Positions 11,274 through 22,000 of a DNA stretch of 64,000 nucleotides are shown in pieces. The DNA comes from Lottia gigantea. Its lineage: Eukaryota; Mollusca; Gastropoda; Lottiidae. The notes beneath the pieces were generated by a model that ran no database searches, had not been told where the DNA came from, and was given only the letters and a program-made list of their open reading frames with translations. The translations under genes were made by a program, and so were the position numbers. Every line of letters begins with the position of its first letter. Positions within the stretch are counted from its first letter, which is position 1. The DNA is taken from assembly GCF_000327385.1 (NCBI RefSeq), contig NW_008708400.1:6987105-7051104 (forward strand), written 5' to 3'.

Positions 11274-11774
11274 ATGAAAATGTGTCGTGTTATTTATCTG
11301 TGTGTATTTTCTGTGATGCTGTGTTTTGGACACGGTGTTATTGCTTTAATTTTAACACTCACCGAATATAACAAATACACACATTTCACCGCTGTATCAG
11401 AAACATCCTGGGTATTTTTTGTTAAAGGGGACAACAGTGCCAAATTTGGATTATTCCAGGGTACAACTACAGAAACCATTGTCTATGAAACTGTTTTCGG
11501 TGCAGGTCAAAATTCGTATTCAGATTTAAGAACCAATGTTAACACAGACACTGTTGGTAGTAACGATGGAGCGGTGTTAGACCCAAAAGCTTTTGTTCCA
11601 TTTTGGGTGGATTGGAGTGGACCAAGGATATCCGTCGGTAAAGGCACAGTACTTGGCGTGGATGAAATTTTACATCACACAAACGTAACGCGAGCACCAA
11701 TAAATTATTTGGCCATATCTACATGGAATAAACCCAGTCGGTGGATGCTACAGTCTTCGTGTAGCCTAAGGTAA
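11274..11774 (+). CDS. Secreted Methyltransf_FA-domain protein (gene or first exon)
   Basis: A 166-residue open frame starts with a clear signal peptide (MKMCRVIYLCVFSVMLCFGH, cleaved around residue 24). The rest has the signature of the farnesoic-acid-O-methyltransferase-like domain (Pfam Methyltransf_FA): an aromatic-rich start, VFFVKGDNSAKFGLF (residues 47-61), PFWVDWSGPRISVGKG (109-124) and NYLAISTW (144-151). In animals this domain is a common extracellular module, and enzymatic activity is not implied. The frame closes at TAA inside AAG-GTAATA, a usable donor at 11771, so this may be only the first coding exon of a longer protein; no convincing next exon was found. A broken second copy of the core lies at 12960-13037. 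Confidence 0.7.
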   Translation: MKMCRVIYLCVFSVMLCFGHGVIALILTLTEYNKYTHFTAVSETSWVFFVKGDNSAKFGLFQGTTTETIVYETVFGAGQNSYSDLRTNVNTDTVGSNDGAVLDPKAFVPFWVDWSGPRISVGKGTVLGVDEILHHTNVTRAPINYLAISTWNKPSRWMLQSSCSLR

Positions 11775-12329
11775 TAAACCGCATGCGTGAGTGTTGCCGT
11801 TATTAACCGGTGTATTTTAGTGTCACTGTTAATTGATATGTTACAATCCATAATATTCAACACAAATACCACGTGATCACGTGACATTCTATATAGGGTA
11901 CCGATAGTAATGACCACCATCATATACATGTTGTATACATATGTACTGTTTTAAGTTGCAGGGCGCAAGACGAACCCTGCTTTGGAGCGTTAGGGACCAG
12001 TAAAGGCTTTCTTATATTTACTTTTTGATGGTCTAATAAATCGGGACTTGTGCTTGTGATTACAGTTTGATGTTGCGCTTGCAAAAAAGTGGCAGAATCC
12101 TTTTCTCACAATAAAATTAAACGGAATACAGTTTTTTTTATGAGTACGAACTTTAAAAGTTAACAACGAATCCGAGCCTTATTTTTTGGTGAAAATTTAT
12201 AACACTCAGCTTGTACACCTTATAATCGGAGACATTTACAAGCTCTCGGGGCCAAAAAGGAAATTATCCTTTGCTATTTTCGCAACCTAGAAGGTTGTCG
12301 CATTTTTAAAACAAGTCAAATTTTATTTT

Positions 12330-12430
12330 AAGAAATATCTGAGATTGTCCGAATGTTTAACCTAGTTATGAGATTTTTGCCCGAAAAACTTGCTTTCGGG
12401 GCTGCGAAGGGGGGCGGCTCCGCCACTGAC
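12330..12430 (-). repeat. GC-rich dispersed repeat, copy 2 (inverted to 940-1080)
   Basis: AACCTAGTTATGAGATTTTT, GCCCGAAAAA and GGGGGGCGGCTCCGCCACTG are the reverse complement of the blocks at 940-1080, in the same order. It probably belongs to a non-autonomous hAT-type family; it has no ORF. Confidence 0.6.
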
Positions 12431-12943
12431 CCCATGATCACACCAAAACTGGTTTCAGTTTGTGAAAGAATATGATGATTTCATAATGCTAAAATGAATT
12501 CAAACTGGTTTCATCTGAAGGAATAGGATGGAGCTATTAACACCTTGAATTGATTTAAAATACAAATCCCGTGATGCACGAGCCCTGCACAGGTCTCGCT
12601 TAAATTATTTAGGCAATCTAAAGATTTTTTTCTAAATGTGTATCGGGGACACAGATAGCATCACTTTGCACCATCCAAACTTCTGTAGTTCCTTAAATTC
12701 ATCTAAGTGTCTAATACACGTAAAAAATAATAAACCTCTTTACAATCAAGTAGACCAAAAGCTGACAGCTAGATTAAGGTCAAAAAAGTTAATAGTAAGT
12801 AAATCTAACAGGGATACAGTTAAAATTGGAATGAGAACACAAAGGGCTGCAAATAAAATATTGTTAGAAAGCTAAACAAAATAAGGGAATCGCTCTTGAG
12901 CAGGTAAAATTGTTAATTTTGAGCATGACTAAGAAACATGCCC
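12431..12943. other. Unassigned, contains a 79-codon open frame at 12636-12875
   Basis: The frame at 12636-12875 (plus) is rich in Lys, Ser and Asn (for example CLIHVKNNKPLYNQVDQKL). It matches nothing I recognise. It might be part of the LINE relic that follows or a chance frame. Confidence 0.25.
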
Positions 12944-12949
12944 CCATTG

Positions 12950-13037
12950 TTGATCTTAAACATGGAGAAGCATTAGATCTGCAAGCTTCTGTTGAATTTT
13001 GGGTTGATTGGAGTGGAACAAGGATATCCGTCGGTAA
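12950..13037 (+). pseudogene. Broken partial copy of the Methyltransf_FA core
   Basis: Translates as HGEALDLQASVEFWVDWSG followed by TRISVGK and then a stop. This matches residues ~97-122 of the gene at 11274 (DGAVLDPKAFVPFWVDWSGP then RISVGK). At DNA level GGATATCCGTCGGTAAA is identical in both. The similarity stops abruptly at GGTAAATGA, where a LINE-like tail begins. It is best read as a tandem duplicate whose remainder was lost or displaced. Confidence 0.75.
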
Positions 13038-13340
13038 ATGAACAGTTTTCATTATTTGTTTGAGTGTGGGCTATATGATACCGAAAGAAGTGTCTTACTT
13101 GATGCAATAAGTAGCTGCTATACTGTTATAGACTTGTATAGAATATTTCCATTCATTCAAACTCTGAATCCAATTCCAAATTATTCAAACATGTTCTCAA
13201 ATCTACCAAACGTTTCGATAGTAAAGGTACAGTTCAGTCATAGTCAAGATAATTTGTATATACACGTATCACATCTATTTGTTGTTTGTTTACTCTTTAT
13301 TCATAGATTTACTATTCTTATCAATATTATAGTAAAATAA
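13038..13340 (+). mobile_element. LINE-type 3' ORF tail, relic
   Basis: The first ~25 residues (SFHYLFECGLYDTERSVLLD and on) match the H-x-x-F-x-C-x-x-Y-x-x-x-R-x-x-L pattern found after the reverse transcriptase in the C-terminal tail of many non-LTR retrotransposons. No reverse transcriptase motif lies upstream, so only a 5'-truncated end is present. It directly joins the Methyltransf_FA fragment. Confidence 0.5.
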
Positions 13341-14069
13341 TTTATTTATGTCTTTTGTCTATTTTGTTTTTGAAAATCTTATTTGTAAATCACTATTTGT
13401 AAAGGAAAGAGCGTTTCCTGAGTTTTATAACTTGTGTTCAATCCGATTGTAAAATATTTCAATAAAATATGTTTAAACTAATGGAACAATACCGGGTATG
13501 GTACCGATAAATTAATCAGCCATATCAACCTGAGATAAACCACTTGACACTTATTTTAGACTTAACTAACTTGGCTACCAGTTACATTCCATTATATAAA
13601 TCAATTCTATTCAACTGAACTGGATAACACATGCGGTAACCTATCAATTATTGGGCATTCACTTTCATCTTTCAAAAACAGAACATTATTTTTTTTTTTA
13701 AATCTAATGAATATAAGTCAAGAATATTTCATAAGATGTACGTACATTTTAGTCTATTGTCTATCAAGTGGATCCATTGACACAATTGTTTATCTTTCCA
13801 AGCACGATAATAACTATTCCCAGCGGTATCTTTGTTCAAAGTAGCATCACTATTCTTTTGATTCTTATCTAATCAACCAAATTATCTGGGAAACGGGATT
13901 GTCTGTCTAGGTAAATGATTGTTCATAGACTGGAATATCTGCCTCTATTCCAATCTCTGATAGTTATTTCTACAGTTGGCCCTATTTCCTGTTTTTTTTT
14001 TCCGTAGACTGCTGTTGGAACTGCAGACAGCATAAATATTGTAGGGGATAGTGATGGTATACTGAACTG
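13341..14069. other. Intergenic, no gene recognised
   Basis: AT-rich. CCTCTATTCCAATCTCTGATAG near 13942 resembles the GCCTCTGATAGCT terminal motif found at 7300 and 18621. Nothing else was seen. Confidence 0.4.
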
Positions 14070-14572
14070 CAAAATGGCAATCCTTCCGAAAACGGTTTCT
14101 TGAATCCTCCGCCTCCGCCATCCCGCCAAGTCATTTGAGACTTGATATTCGCGAATTGAAAAGCACGTATTTCTGATGCAGGCTGCAATAAAAAGTTGAA
14201 ATGTTTTTATTACGTATGACGAAACGAAACAATAAATAAATCTTGTTCTTTTTCAACACGCAAATGTTTAGCAATCCAACTGTGGCGAGTTTGAACGTGA
14301 ATTAAAGTGAGTGCGCTATGTTATTGTTTTTTCAATTTTACTTGTGAGTAGAGATAATGTCGGCGACTGCATTTTCGACTTTTAGAAAAAAATAACATGG
14401 CGCGCAGAAACGTAATAAAAACATTCTAACTTTTTATTGAAGACTGCATCAGAAAATCGTGCTTTTCAATTCGCGAATATCAAGTCTCAAATGACCTGGT
14501 GGGATGACGGAGGTAGTCTGCCTTCGGCGGAGGATTCAAGACACCGTTCCGAAAAGATAAGGGTTTGACCGA
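14070..14572. mobile_element. Foldback element with ~150-bp inverted arms
   Basis: The left arm (about 14070-14215) and right arm (about 14402-14572) are inverted copies. Both contain CTTGAATCCTCCGCC, TCATTTGAGACTTGATATTC, GCGAATTGAAAAGCACG and TTTTTATTACGT in the same order. A ~190-bp spacer separates them. The ORFs crossing the arms are by-products of the repeat. Confidence 0.85.
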
Positions 14573-15425
14573 TCCGTGATAATAAATAGGTTTGAAAGCT
14601 CCGCACGGAGGTAAAAATCCCTATAAAAAGGATCTATTTTTCTGATTCTGTATGAAGGGATTATGCGATTTAAGAACTGCGGCATCAAATGTTAAGAGCG
14701 TTCTGCAGCAAACACTTATAAAGCAATTTAATTATAACAATTAGAAATACAAGGGCTAAGTTCAAACATGTGTCGACGAATTAGAGAATTGAACCATCGA
14801 GAGCAACAAATGGAATGTTTGATGTTCTGGGGCTGCATATCGCATCGAATTCGCTTAAAGTTGTATTACGTTAAAGCGCGTCACACTCTAAGCGCAATAA
14901 ATCAAACGGCGTTATCGAGAAAAATGTGATAGATGGAGGTTGCCAAAAACCTATACCTCTGTCTTGATTGATCCTCTGTGACATCTTCTAAGGTGATCTA
15001 CCCCTCAAAATGGAATTTTGTGCAGATTTAGTCTCTAATGAAGAATTCTCATCTGATAAGCAGCCATTTTGTTTTGATTTTAAAACGGACTAAATGGTGT
15101 TTAAACTTAACATCCACAGCGGCCCCCCTTTTAGATTTTATACGCGACCAATTTTCCGTAGGCCTCCTACCGAATTTCTTTGGACTTAACATGTATCTTG
15201 TGACAAAATCCTCCGGTGCCGCCAGAAACTTAAAGCAACTGCAAACATTAAATCATGTGAATCCAAAGTGATTATGGGCTAATATTGTACGCGTTTGGAA
15301 GAACTAACTCTGCTCGTGTAAACGGCCATTGTTCCAACCTAGCACATTTGTCTGCAGCAGTAGGCCTAGCCTCCTCTCTTCTCTGTGTTCGATATAAAAA
15401 GACATTTACAGAAAAATATGATGAT
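14573..15425. other. Intergenic region downstream of the GPx gene
   Basis: GC content is slightly higher than its surroundings. An open frame at 15038-15271 (plus) has no recognisable motif. No tRNA-like fold or splice-linked exons were noticed. Confidence 0.35.
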
Positions 15426-15431
15426 TTATTG
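15426..15431 (-). terminator. Candidate polyadenylation signal of the GPx gene
   Basis: AATAAA on the minus strand, about 120 bp past the SECIS hairpin and 630 bp past the stop codon. Confidence 0.5.
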
Positions 15432-15547
15432 GGAAATTAGTAAAAGTTTTCAAGTCAATGAAATCAGTCCTTTCCAACAGAGGTCTTGACACCATACGCT
15501 GATGAACACCATAGACCGAATGCAAAAGTCTATGACGTCACTTCGCT

Positions 15548-15599
15548 ATCAGTTACTCACCCCGGTCGCAGACGACAGTTTTAGATGAGACAACGTCAT
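15548..15599 (-). promoter_or_regulatory. SECIS element (form 2) in the GPx 3' UTR
   Basis: On the minus strand the segment runs ATGA, C, GTTGTCTCATC, TAAAACT, GTCG-TCTG-CGAC, CGG, GGTGAGTAAC, TGAT. ATGA and TGAT can form the non-canonical quartet. GTTGT.TCATC pairs with GGTGAGTAAC (ten pairs with G-U wobbles and one bulged C). An unpaired AAAA follows about 12 nt after the quartet, and GTCG/CGAC closes the small apical stem typical of form-2 SECIS. It lies ~460 nt after the GPx stop, a normal distance. It would recruit SBP2 so that the ribosome reads the UGA as selenocysteine. Confidence 0.8.
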
Positions 15600-16055
15600 A
15601 ATTGACGGCGTCATGATCTCTGCTGAAAAATCGTTGATTAAATTTCCTTGAATGTTAGTAGGTGAACATAAGAGGGAGTAATACAGATAAAACAATAAAA
15701 GAATATTAGTACAATTAGCACATGTTAGTATATATATTTATATGTAATATATACAACTGAAGGGATAATTCCATGCAATTTTTCCGTCGGTATCACCTGG
15801 AACTATTCCCTTAAATGCATCTTAAAATTCATCTGGGCTGTAGACCCATCTGCAGCTGATTTTAAGCTTGAATGTGACACTAGAAAAATACAACTGAACT
15901 AAATAAAATGTAATAATGTATTTTTGAAACGTAATTGTCTGATCCGCCAAAAGCTTGGTATTTGAACTAAGGATTTAAAAAATTTGATGACCAACAGAAA
16001 AGAAATAGGTCAAAATAAGGGGGAGATAATCTACAGCACCAGTCGGCAGCAAACG

Positions 16056-19000
16056 TCAAGTACTACCAGTAGGTTGTGATGTTGTCATGCTGGAACTTGA
16101 TTTGTCCTCATCAAGACGGGTTTGTGTTCGACGGTCAATTTCCAACAGGTGACTCTCAAGTTCTTTGACGGTCGCTGATCCGGATGACATAGCCTTTACT
16201 AGATCAATTAAATCGTTTGGTTCGACATTTGGCAAAAACCGAAACATTGGGCGGCCACTGGCATCTATGACGAATTTTTCGAAGTTCCATGTCACATCAG
16301 TGGGTCGAATTGGGTCTGAAAAAACCTCAGATTTCGCGAATTTGCCTTCATCTGGAGTTCTGCAAGATGCCTAGAAAGAAATATCAAAAATGGAATCAGG
16401 GCCTAGAAACGTAAAATTTCAACAGATCTCAAGAACAATAACCGTTTTGGTAGTCATCGGGTCGACTCTCGGAAGCACTGGCACAGGAATCAGAATTTTT
16501 CTTGATAGTGAAATGCATATTTGAATCTCTCAATTCCAACTCATGTATGTGAATTCATAAAAGATGGTGGGTATTTTTATGTAAATCAGAGATTCAGAAG
16601 ACGCTTGCTTATCATTAGATGAATTTTTAGTACTAGTCCGGAACTTAGGCCTACATTAGTAATTTTTGACAGAAGTCGGATACCACAATCTGAGTTTCAG
16701 ACTAATTGCTTCTGACTCACCTTGAGAAATTTATATAATTTAGATTCTTTCTCACCATTCACGTCAATTTTCTTAAAAAGATCAAATTTTGGTATATAGC
16801 CGGATCCTGGTCGAACGTATCGTAAACCATTCAGTAATTCCGTCATATTGGCTGCTGGTTCCTGATGGCCGAATTGGTTACAAGGAAAGCCAGCGAATTT
16901 TAAAGATGGCGCACTGCCTTCTTTAATGATTGCATTCATTTGGAGATATTGGTGGGTAAACCCTGAAATTAAAATCGAAAAATCAATATTATATACTGAA
17001 AAATTTTCAAATCAGTAGAATAAATTTGCTATGAGAAAAATGATTGCATAAACTAATTTAGGAATATAGGCATAACTTCCAGTGAAAGTTTTCTGTTTGC
17101 TGGTTCCAAGCAAATGATATTCAACAAGGATTACTTTCTTTATGAACATGAATATATAAAAACGAAAGTTATTCTTCAGCTATACAAATATTTGTTGTAC
17201 CGAAAGCTAAATTGATTTCTATAAGTTGAGTGATGACATAACTGTAAGACTGAATCCGTATAATAATAACTTGATGAATAGTGGAGACGCTCGGTAACTA
17301 GCTATACTACTTTTCTTTTCAAAAAGAGAAACTATGGATTTCATATAGGAGAGTTGGTTTTAAATCAAAACCAGTACTTATAGACCTGTCTTCTCTTCAA
17401 CAAGTCCAGTACTATAACATCATTCTAACGTGTTCACTGATGCAAAATGAAATTAATGGAGTTTTGCGTCTTACTTTTCTGCACCTTATACGATAATGAA
17501 AACAGGCAACCCTCTTGTGGAGATCAATAATATATTTTTTAAAAAACCATGATGTCACGTGATATTCAAACCGGCAACAAAGTTATAGTTATATAATGGT
17601 TCGTCTTGTAAACATAAACACTCAGACGAACTCGGTGACTATTTAAAGAACAGAAACCCTTCTCATATGAAAAAGAGGTTACAATGGATAGATAAAGTGA
17701 ACCACGATCCCATCTATATAATAGCCTAGTAAATGAGTTTTTCGGATAATGGAACTGTGAATCAAGTAAGGACAATGTACTGAAGAACACCTCCATTGAT
17801 AAATCTATGAAAAAAATGAAATGAAAGGAGTTTTAGGACCTACTTTTCCGCACCTTATGGGCTAATGAAGAAAATGATCAATTTATGAAGCAGAGACCTT
17901 AAGAACACTGATAAATCATTTCAAATGTTTTAAAGTGCGCTTTATCATGAAAGCTTCTGTTTATATCATTCCTGTCAGACTTCCGTGGTTCCTGTAATTC
18001 CATAAAACTTCGCCATATTGTATGCCACTGCTCCTATTGAGTTGAATGGTATTTGAAAAACAGAAGCTTGGAAATTAAGAACAAAACAATTGTAAAGCTA
18101 AATGATGTAGTGAATAGTTTAGTCTAGGGTAAGATCAATGACGGATATAAAGGAATGAAAGATTGATAGAGCAGAAGAATGAGAGGAAGAAACGCCTATT
18201 GAACGGATGTATAGCTCAGGGGAATCAGATTAACAGGAAACTTATAATTTGTACTGAGTTACATTCAAATGACACCACATTCAGATTATATTAATTATTA
18301 ATACTGGCTTCTTTCTATTCTTCTTAAAGGGCTATGGTCGTCTTGATATTTGTTGAACAAGTCAAAGGATCTTACCTTACACAAAAATATCAGGCACGGC
18401 CATACCACAGACGCGGATCATGATATCAAATTTATTTGAACTAAATACAGATAGAGACAACAGATATAAAACAGTAGCTTCAAGCAAGGTCTACCATGAA
18501 AGTTCCAACGCTCTGCAACATACGCCTTTGTGGAAACTTAACTACAGAGAATTGAAGAGAATGACCTTACTGCAAGCATAAGAATACAATATGTAGTTCG
18601 AAACATCAGGCTCTATTCGAGCCTCTGATAGCTACTTTATTTTGACAGTTGTCAAAAAGCTATCAGAGGCTGGGATATACAAGCAGGTGTTTCGGCATAA
18701 AATATACCATCTTTTCATAACTGTACATGTTAGGCACAACCGTGAATTGACCGGTAAATGGGATTTTGTTTTTCATTATATTCATTATCTTGAAGTTATT
18801 ATCAAACGTAAACGAATATTCAAGAAATATAGTTGGTATATCAAAAAATTCCAGGTGCGGTCATCAAGGTATTTGTAAATAAACAGATAAAAGACACGTG
18901 TTGTTGAAATCAATGGCTTATGATCGACTCATTTCGATTTTTTGGGTTCTCACTCTTATAAAATTACTTAGTTGTGAACAGCTTGCTTGCTGAACTTAGG

Positions 19001-22000
19001 GCAATTTTTGCTGATAAAACAAAACAATATTTAAATAGGCATAGGTAATAATAATTTTTTATTGTGGACTTTATTTGTCCATTTTAGATCTACATTTCCC
19101 GGTTGTTGCCAGGATACACTTTGATAAAGTGGTATACGAGGCATGTTGAAAACCCAAACGTAATAAATGCACGTGAGAATGTTATAACGACCTAAGCATC
19201 AAAACATTACTTTATCAACGAACTTACAGTCGGCTTAACACTGACACTGATACATATTATGACGACTGTATCCTTATAGACTATCTCAAACTTTCATTTT
19301 TCTGTCTAATGCTGTGTAAATATGCCAGTGAATTACATTTTAATGTACTAAAAACGAACTCTTCAAGACCACATAAGATGTACATAAATCATTCTTATCT
19401 TTACATCGACACGTTGCAGATGCACAAATTTTAGCTAGAAGGTCAAAGTCGACTTTATCTATTTTCGAATTTCTAAGATCTGAAATCTTCAAGAACTAAA
19501 CTTAGCCATTCGTGTTTATTTACATAAACGAATATTACAGATTATGTTGTTTATAGCCAACTCGTAAATGTTCAAAGTAAACTTCGACTTGTCATTTTTT
19601 ATATTTTTTACCTTTGGTCTACATTGGAATGCTGTACTTTTCGCCTGCTTATACAAACTTTAATAAAAAAAAATAAAAAAAAGTATTGCGGTTTATTGTA
19701 TGCCGGTATACAAAGTTTACCCTAAGTAATAATTACAAGTAAAATTTAAACACACATTGTAAATATTGATCGTAAATTAAGAGTAATCTAGAATATGTTT
19801 ATTTTAATGTATCGTAGACCTGTAAATCATATTTCAAAGTACCAATGTACTTGATATATTTTGATATATAATATATAATAAATAGTCTAGAAGGCTAGTA
19901 AAATCTGAATTTTTGTTGAAAAAAATTGAAAATCAGTTCCTTACAAAACGTTACAAGCAAATAAAGTTAATGAAACGTCAATTATGAAAAATGTTCATTA
20001 TCAAAGAAAGTCGTAATTCATACCTGAAAATATTTTGAAAATATGCTACTTACAACCCATTGATCTAATTATCGAGGGGGGGGGGGGCAATTTAGGAAAG
20101 CACCTTGACGACGATTAAACGTCGGGAAACGGACTTTCACAGAGTTTTTAGATTCGAGATTATTTTTGTTAAAACACAAGTTATAATACGTTACATTTTT
20201 ATTGCCGTTTTAGTTTAAACGTAGTCGGGTATGTTTTATGGCAAAACGTTGAACAAATACGTCTAAGTTAATTTTCTGGGTACACTTCCTGTTAAAGGCA
20301 AGAAGAACAAGATTGCGCTTGCGAATTTGAGTCATATATCGTCGTTGTGGTGAGTCAACGCAGGTAAGAGTTGAAAAGCGGCTTTCACACATAGCGGTGC
20401 TAGAACCGAGTGTGTCTTTTCAGAGCATCTTGGTACTGCATCCGGGGTGTTGCCCGTTGTGGTTTTGATACCAGTTTTAGTCGTAGTAGTGTCGGAACCA
20501 TCAAGCAATTTGTCTTTTTTGATCAAATATTTATCCATTTTTCCTACTTTGGGTTGTTTGATTCATATGATTACAATTTAGGATAATATTCGATTCGAAT
20601 CATATAAGATTCGATTTAGGGGGGAATGTTTCCCTTTCGTTGTTGTAAGAAAAAAATAAGGAATACCACAAGGGGGAATAAAATCGAATTGATAGAAGAT
20701 TTAAAGGTGCTAGTAGACGCAGGTGCGTAATTCGGACATATGAGTGAGGTCCGTTGCTGCGTAAAATTATCGATACAGTACAAAATGGAAGAAGCAAATC
20801 TTTTCTACATCTGTACCTCTTTTATCTCACTTCTTCTGTTACGTATTTTCATCGATAATTCCACACTGTCTTGCCTCATCCATTGATACTTAAAGGGATT
20901 GTAAAGAAGTTTTCTACATTTTTTGTGTATCTGGAACACTGATAGGATCAATTTACACCATTCCAATTTGCAATCAGACAATCTGTGGTTCCTGCAAATC
21001 TGCAGGACTGGTGCCATGGCTATATACAGTATATTATATAACATGCAGTGTATGTTTGTGTGTGTGTCTTTTCAACTAAAATCATACTAATGACTAACTA
21101 ATTTTCACATAATTAATAGACTTATCTATTGCTCTGTGATCTAGGCCAATGCTTTCATTGAGACACGTCTCAATACACCCTAACACTAAGTGCTTGATGA
21201 AGATGCTTTATCACATAAGGCCCTTCTCGATTAGTAACGTCATCAAACACCAAGTTTTAGTGGAATTGCGGATTGGAATGGTGCAAATTGAAGCGTCCCG
21301 ATGCACATAAAAAAATATCAAAAAACCTCTTTACAAGACCTTTAAGTGTCCCAGATACACGTGTAAAGCCATGTCGTTCTAGATTTTCTAATGAGGCCAG
21401 GTAGATTATAAAGCTACAAAAAAAATTAAATTCTTTAATGGAAATTATCTCAAGAGATTTATGGATGGTGTCAATAGTATCAGGTTTAATCATTGTTGCG
21501 TGATACCATGGAAACAACAAGCTTCCAGCAAAATAAAATAATAGGCTATGTAATACTACATACATCATTTCCACGTAAAAGTGCTTAATGAGATCATTAA
21601 ATCAGTTTTTTTACGACAAATATTTGAAAAACAGAACAAGAAATGCAATTGGTTCCACAAAGTAATTCGTCTAGATCATCTTGTTCGAAAGAAATAACCC
21701 TTTAACTTTTCCAACATTTACTTTACAGTTCAATGCATGACGTTGTNNNNNNNNNNNNNNNNNNNNNNNNNNNNNNNNNNNNNNNNNNNNNNNNNNGGGG
21801 GGGGGGGGGGGGGCGTAAAAGCTCTGGGGATTACATATCCGCACTGCTTATACTACGCCCATTTACTGACTGACTCTCTACATCTATAATACATACACGT
21901 AGGTCTGATTGGCTCGTCAGTGCCTTTAAATACTTTTCGTAACATGGCATATAAAAACTTTAACTTAAAAATTTTAATAGGAACAGGAACATGTTTGTAT

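Noticed and set aside
12636-12875. 79-codon frame as a gene
   Set aside because: No motif, signal or splice context; kept only as an unassigned stretch.
18200-18240. TGTATAGCTCAGGGG as a tRNA A-box
   Set aside because: No B-box or cloverleaf follows.
21797-21813. Poly-G tract after the gap as a G-quadruplex signal
   Set aside because: It borders an assembly gap and is more likely a sequencing or assembly limit.
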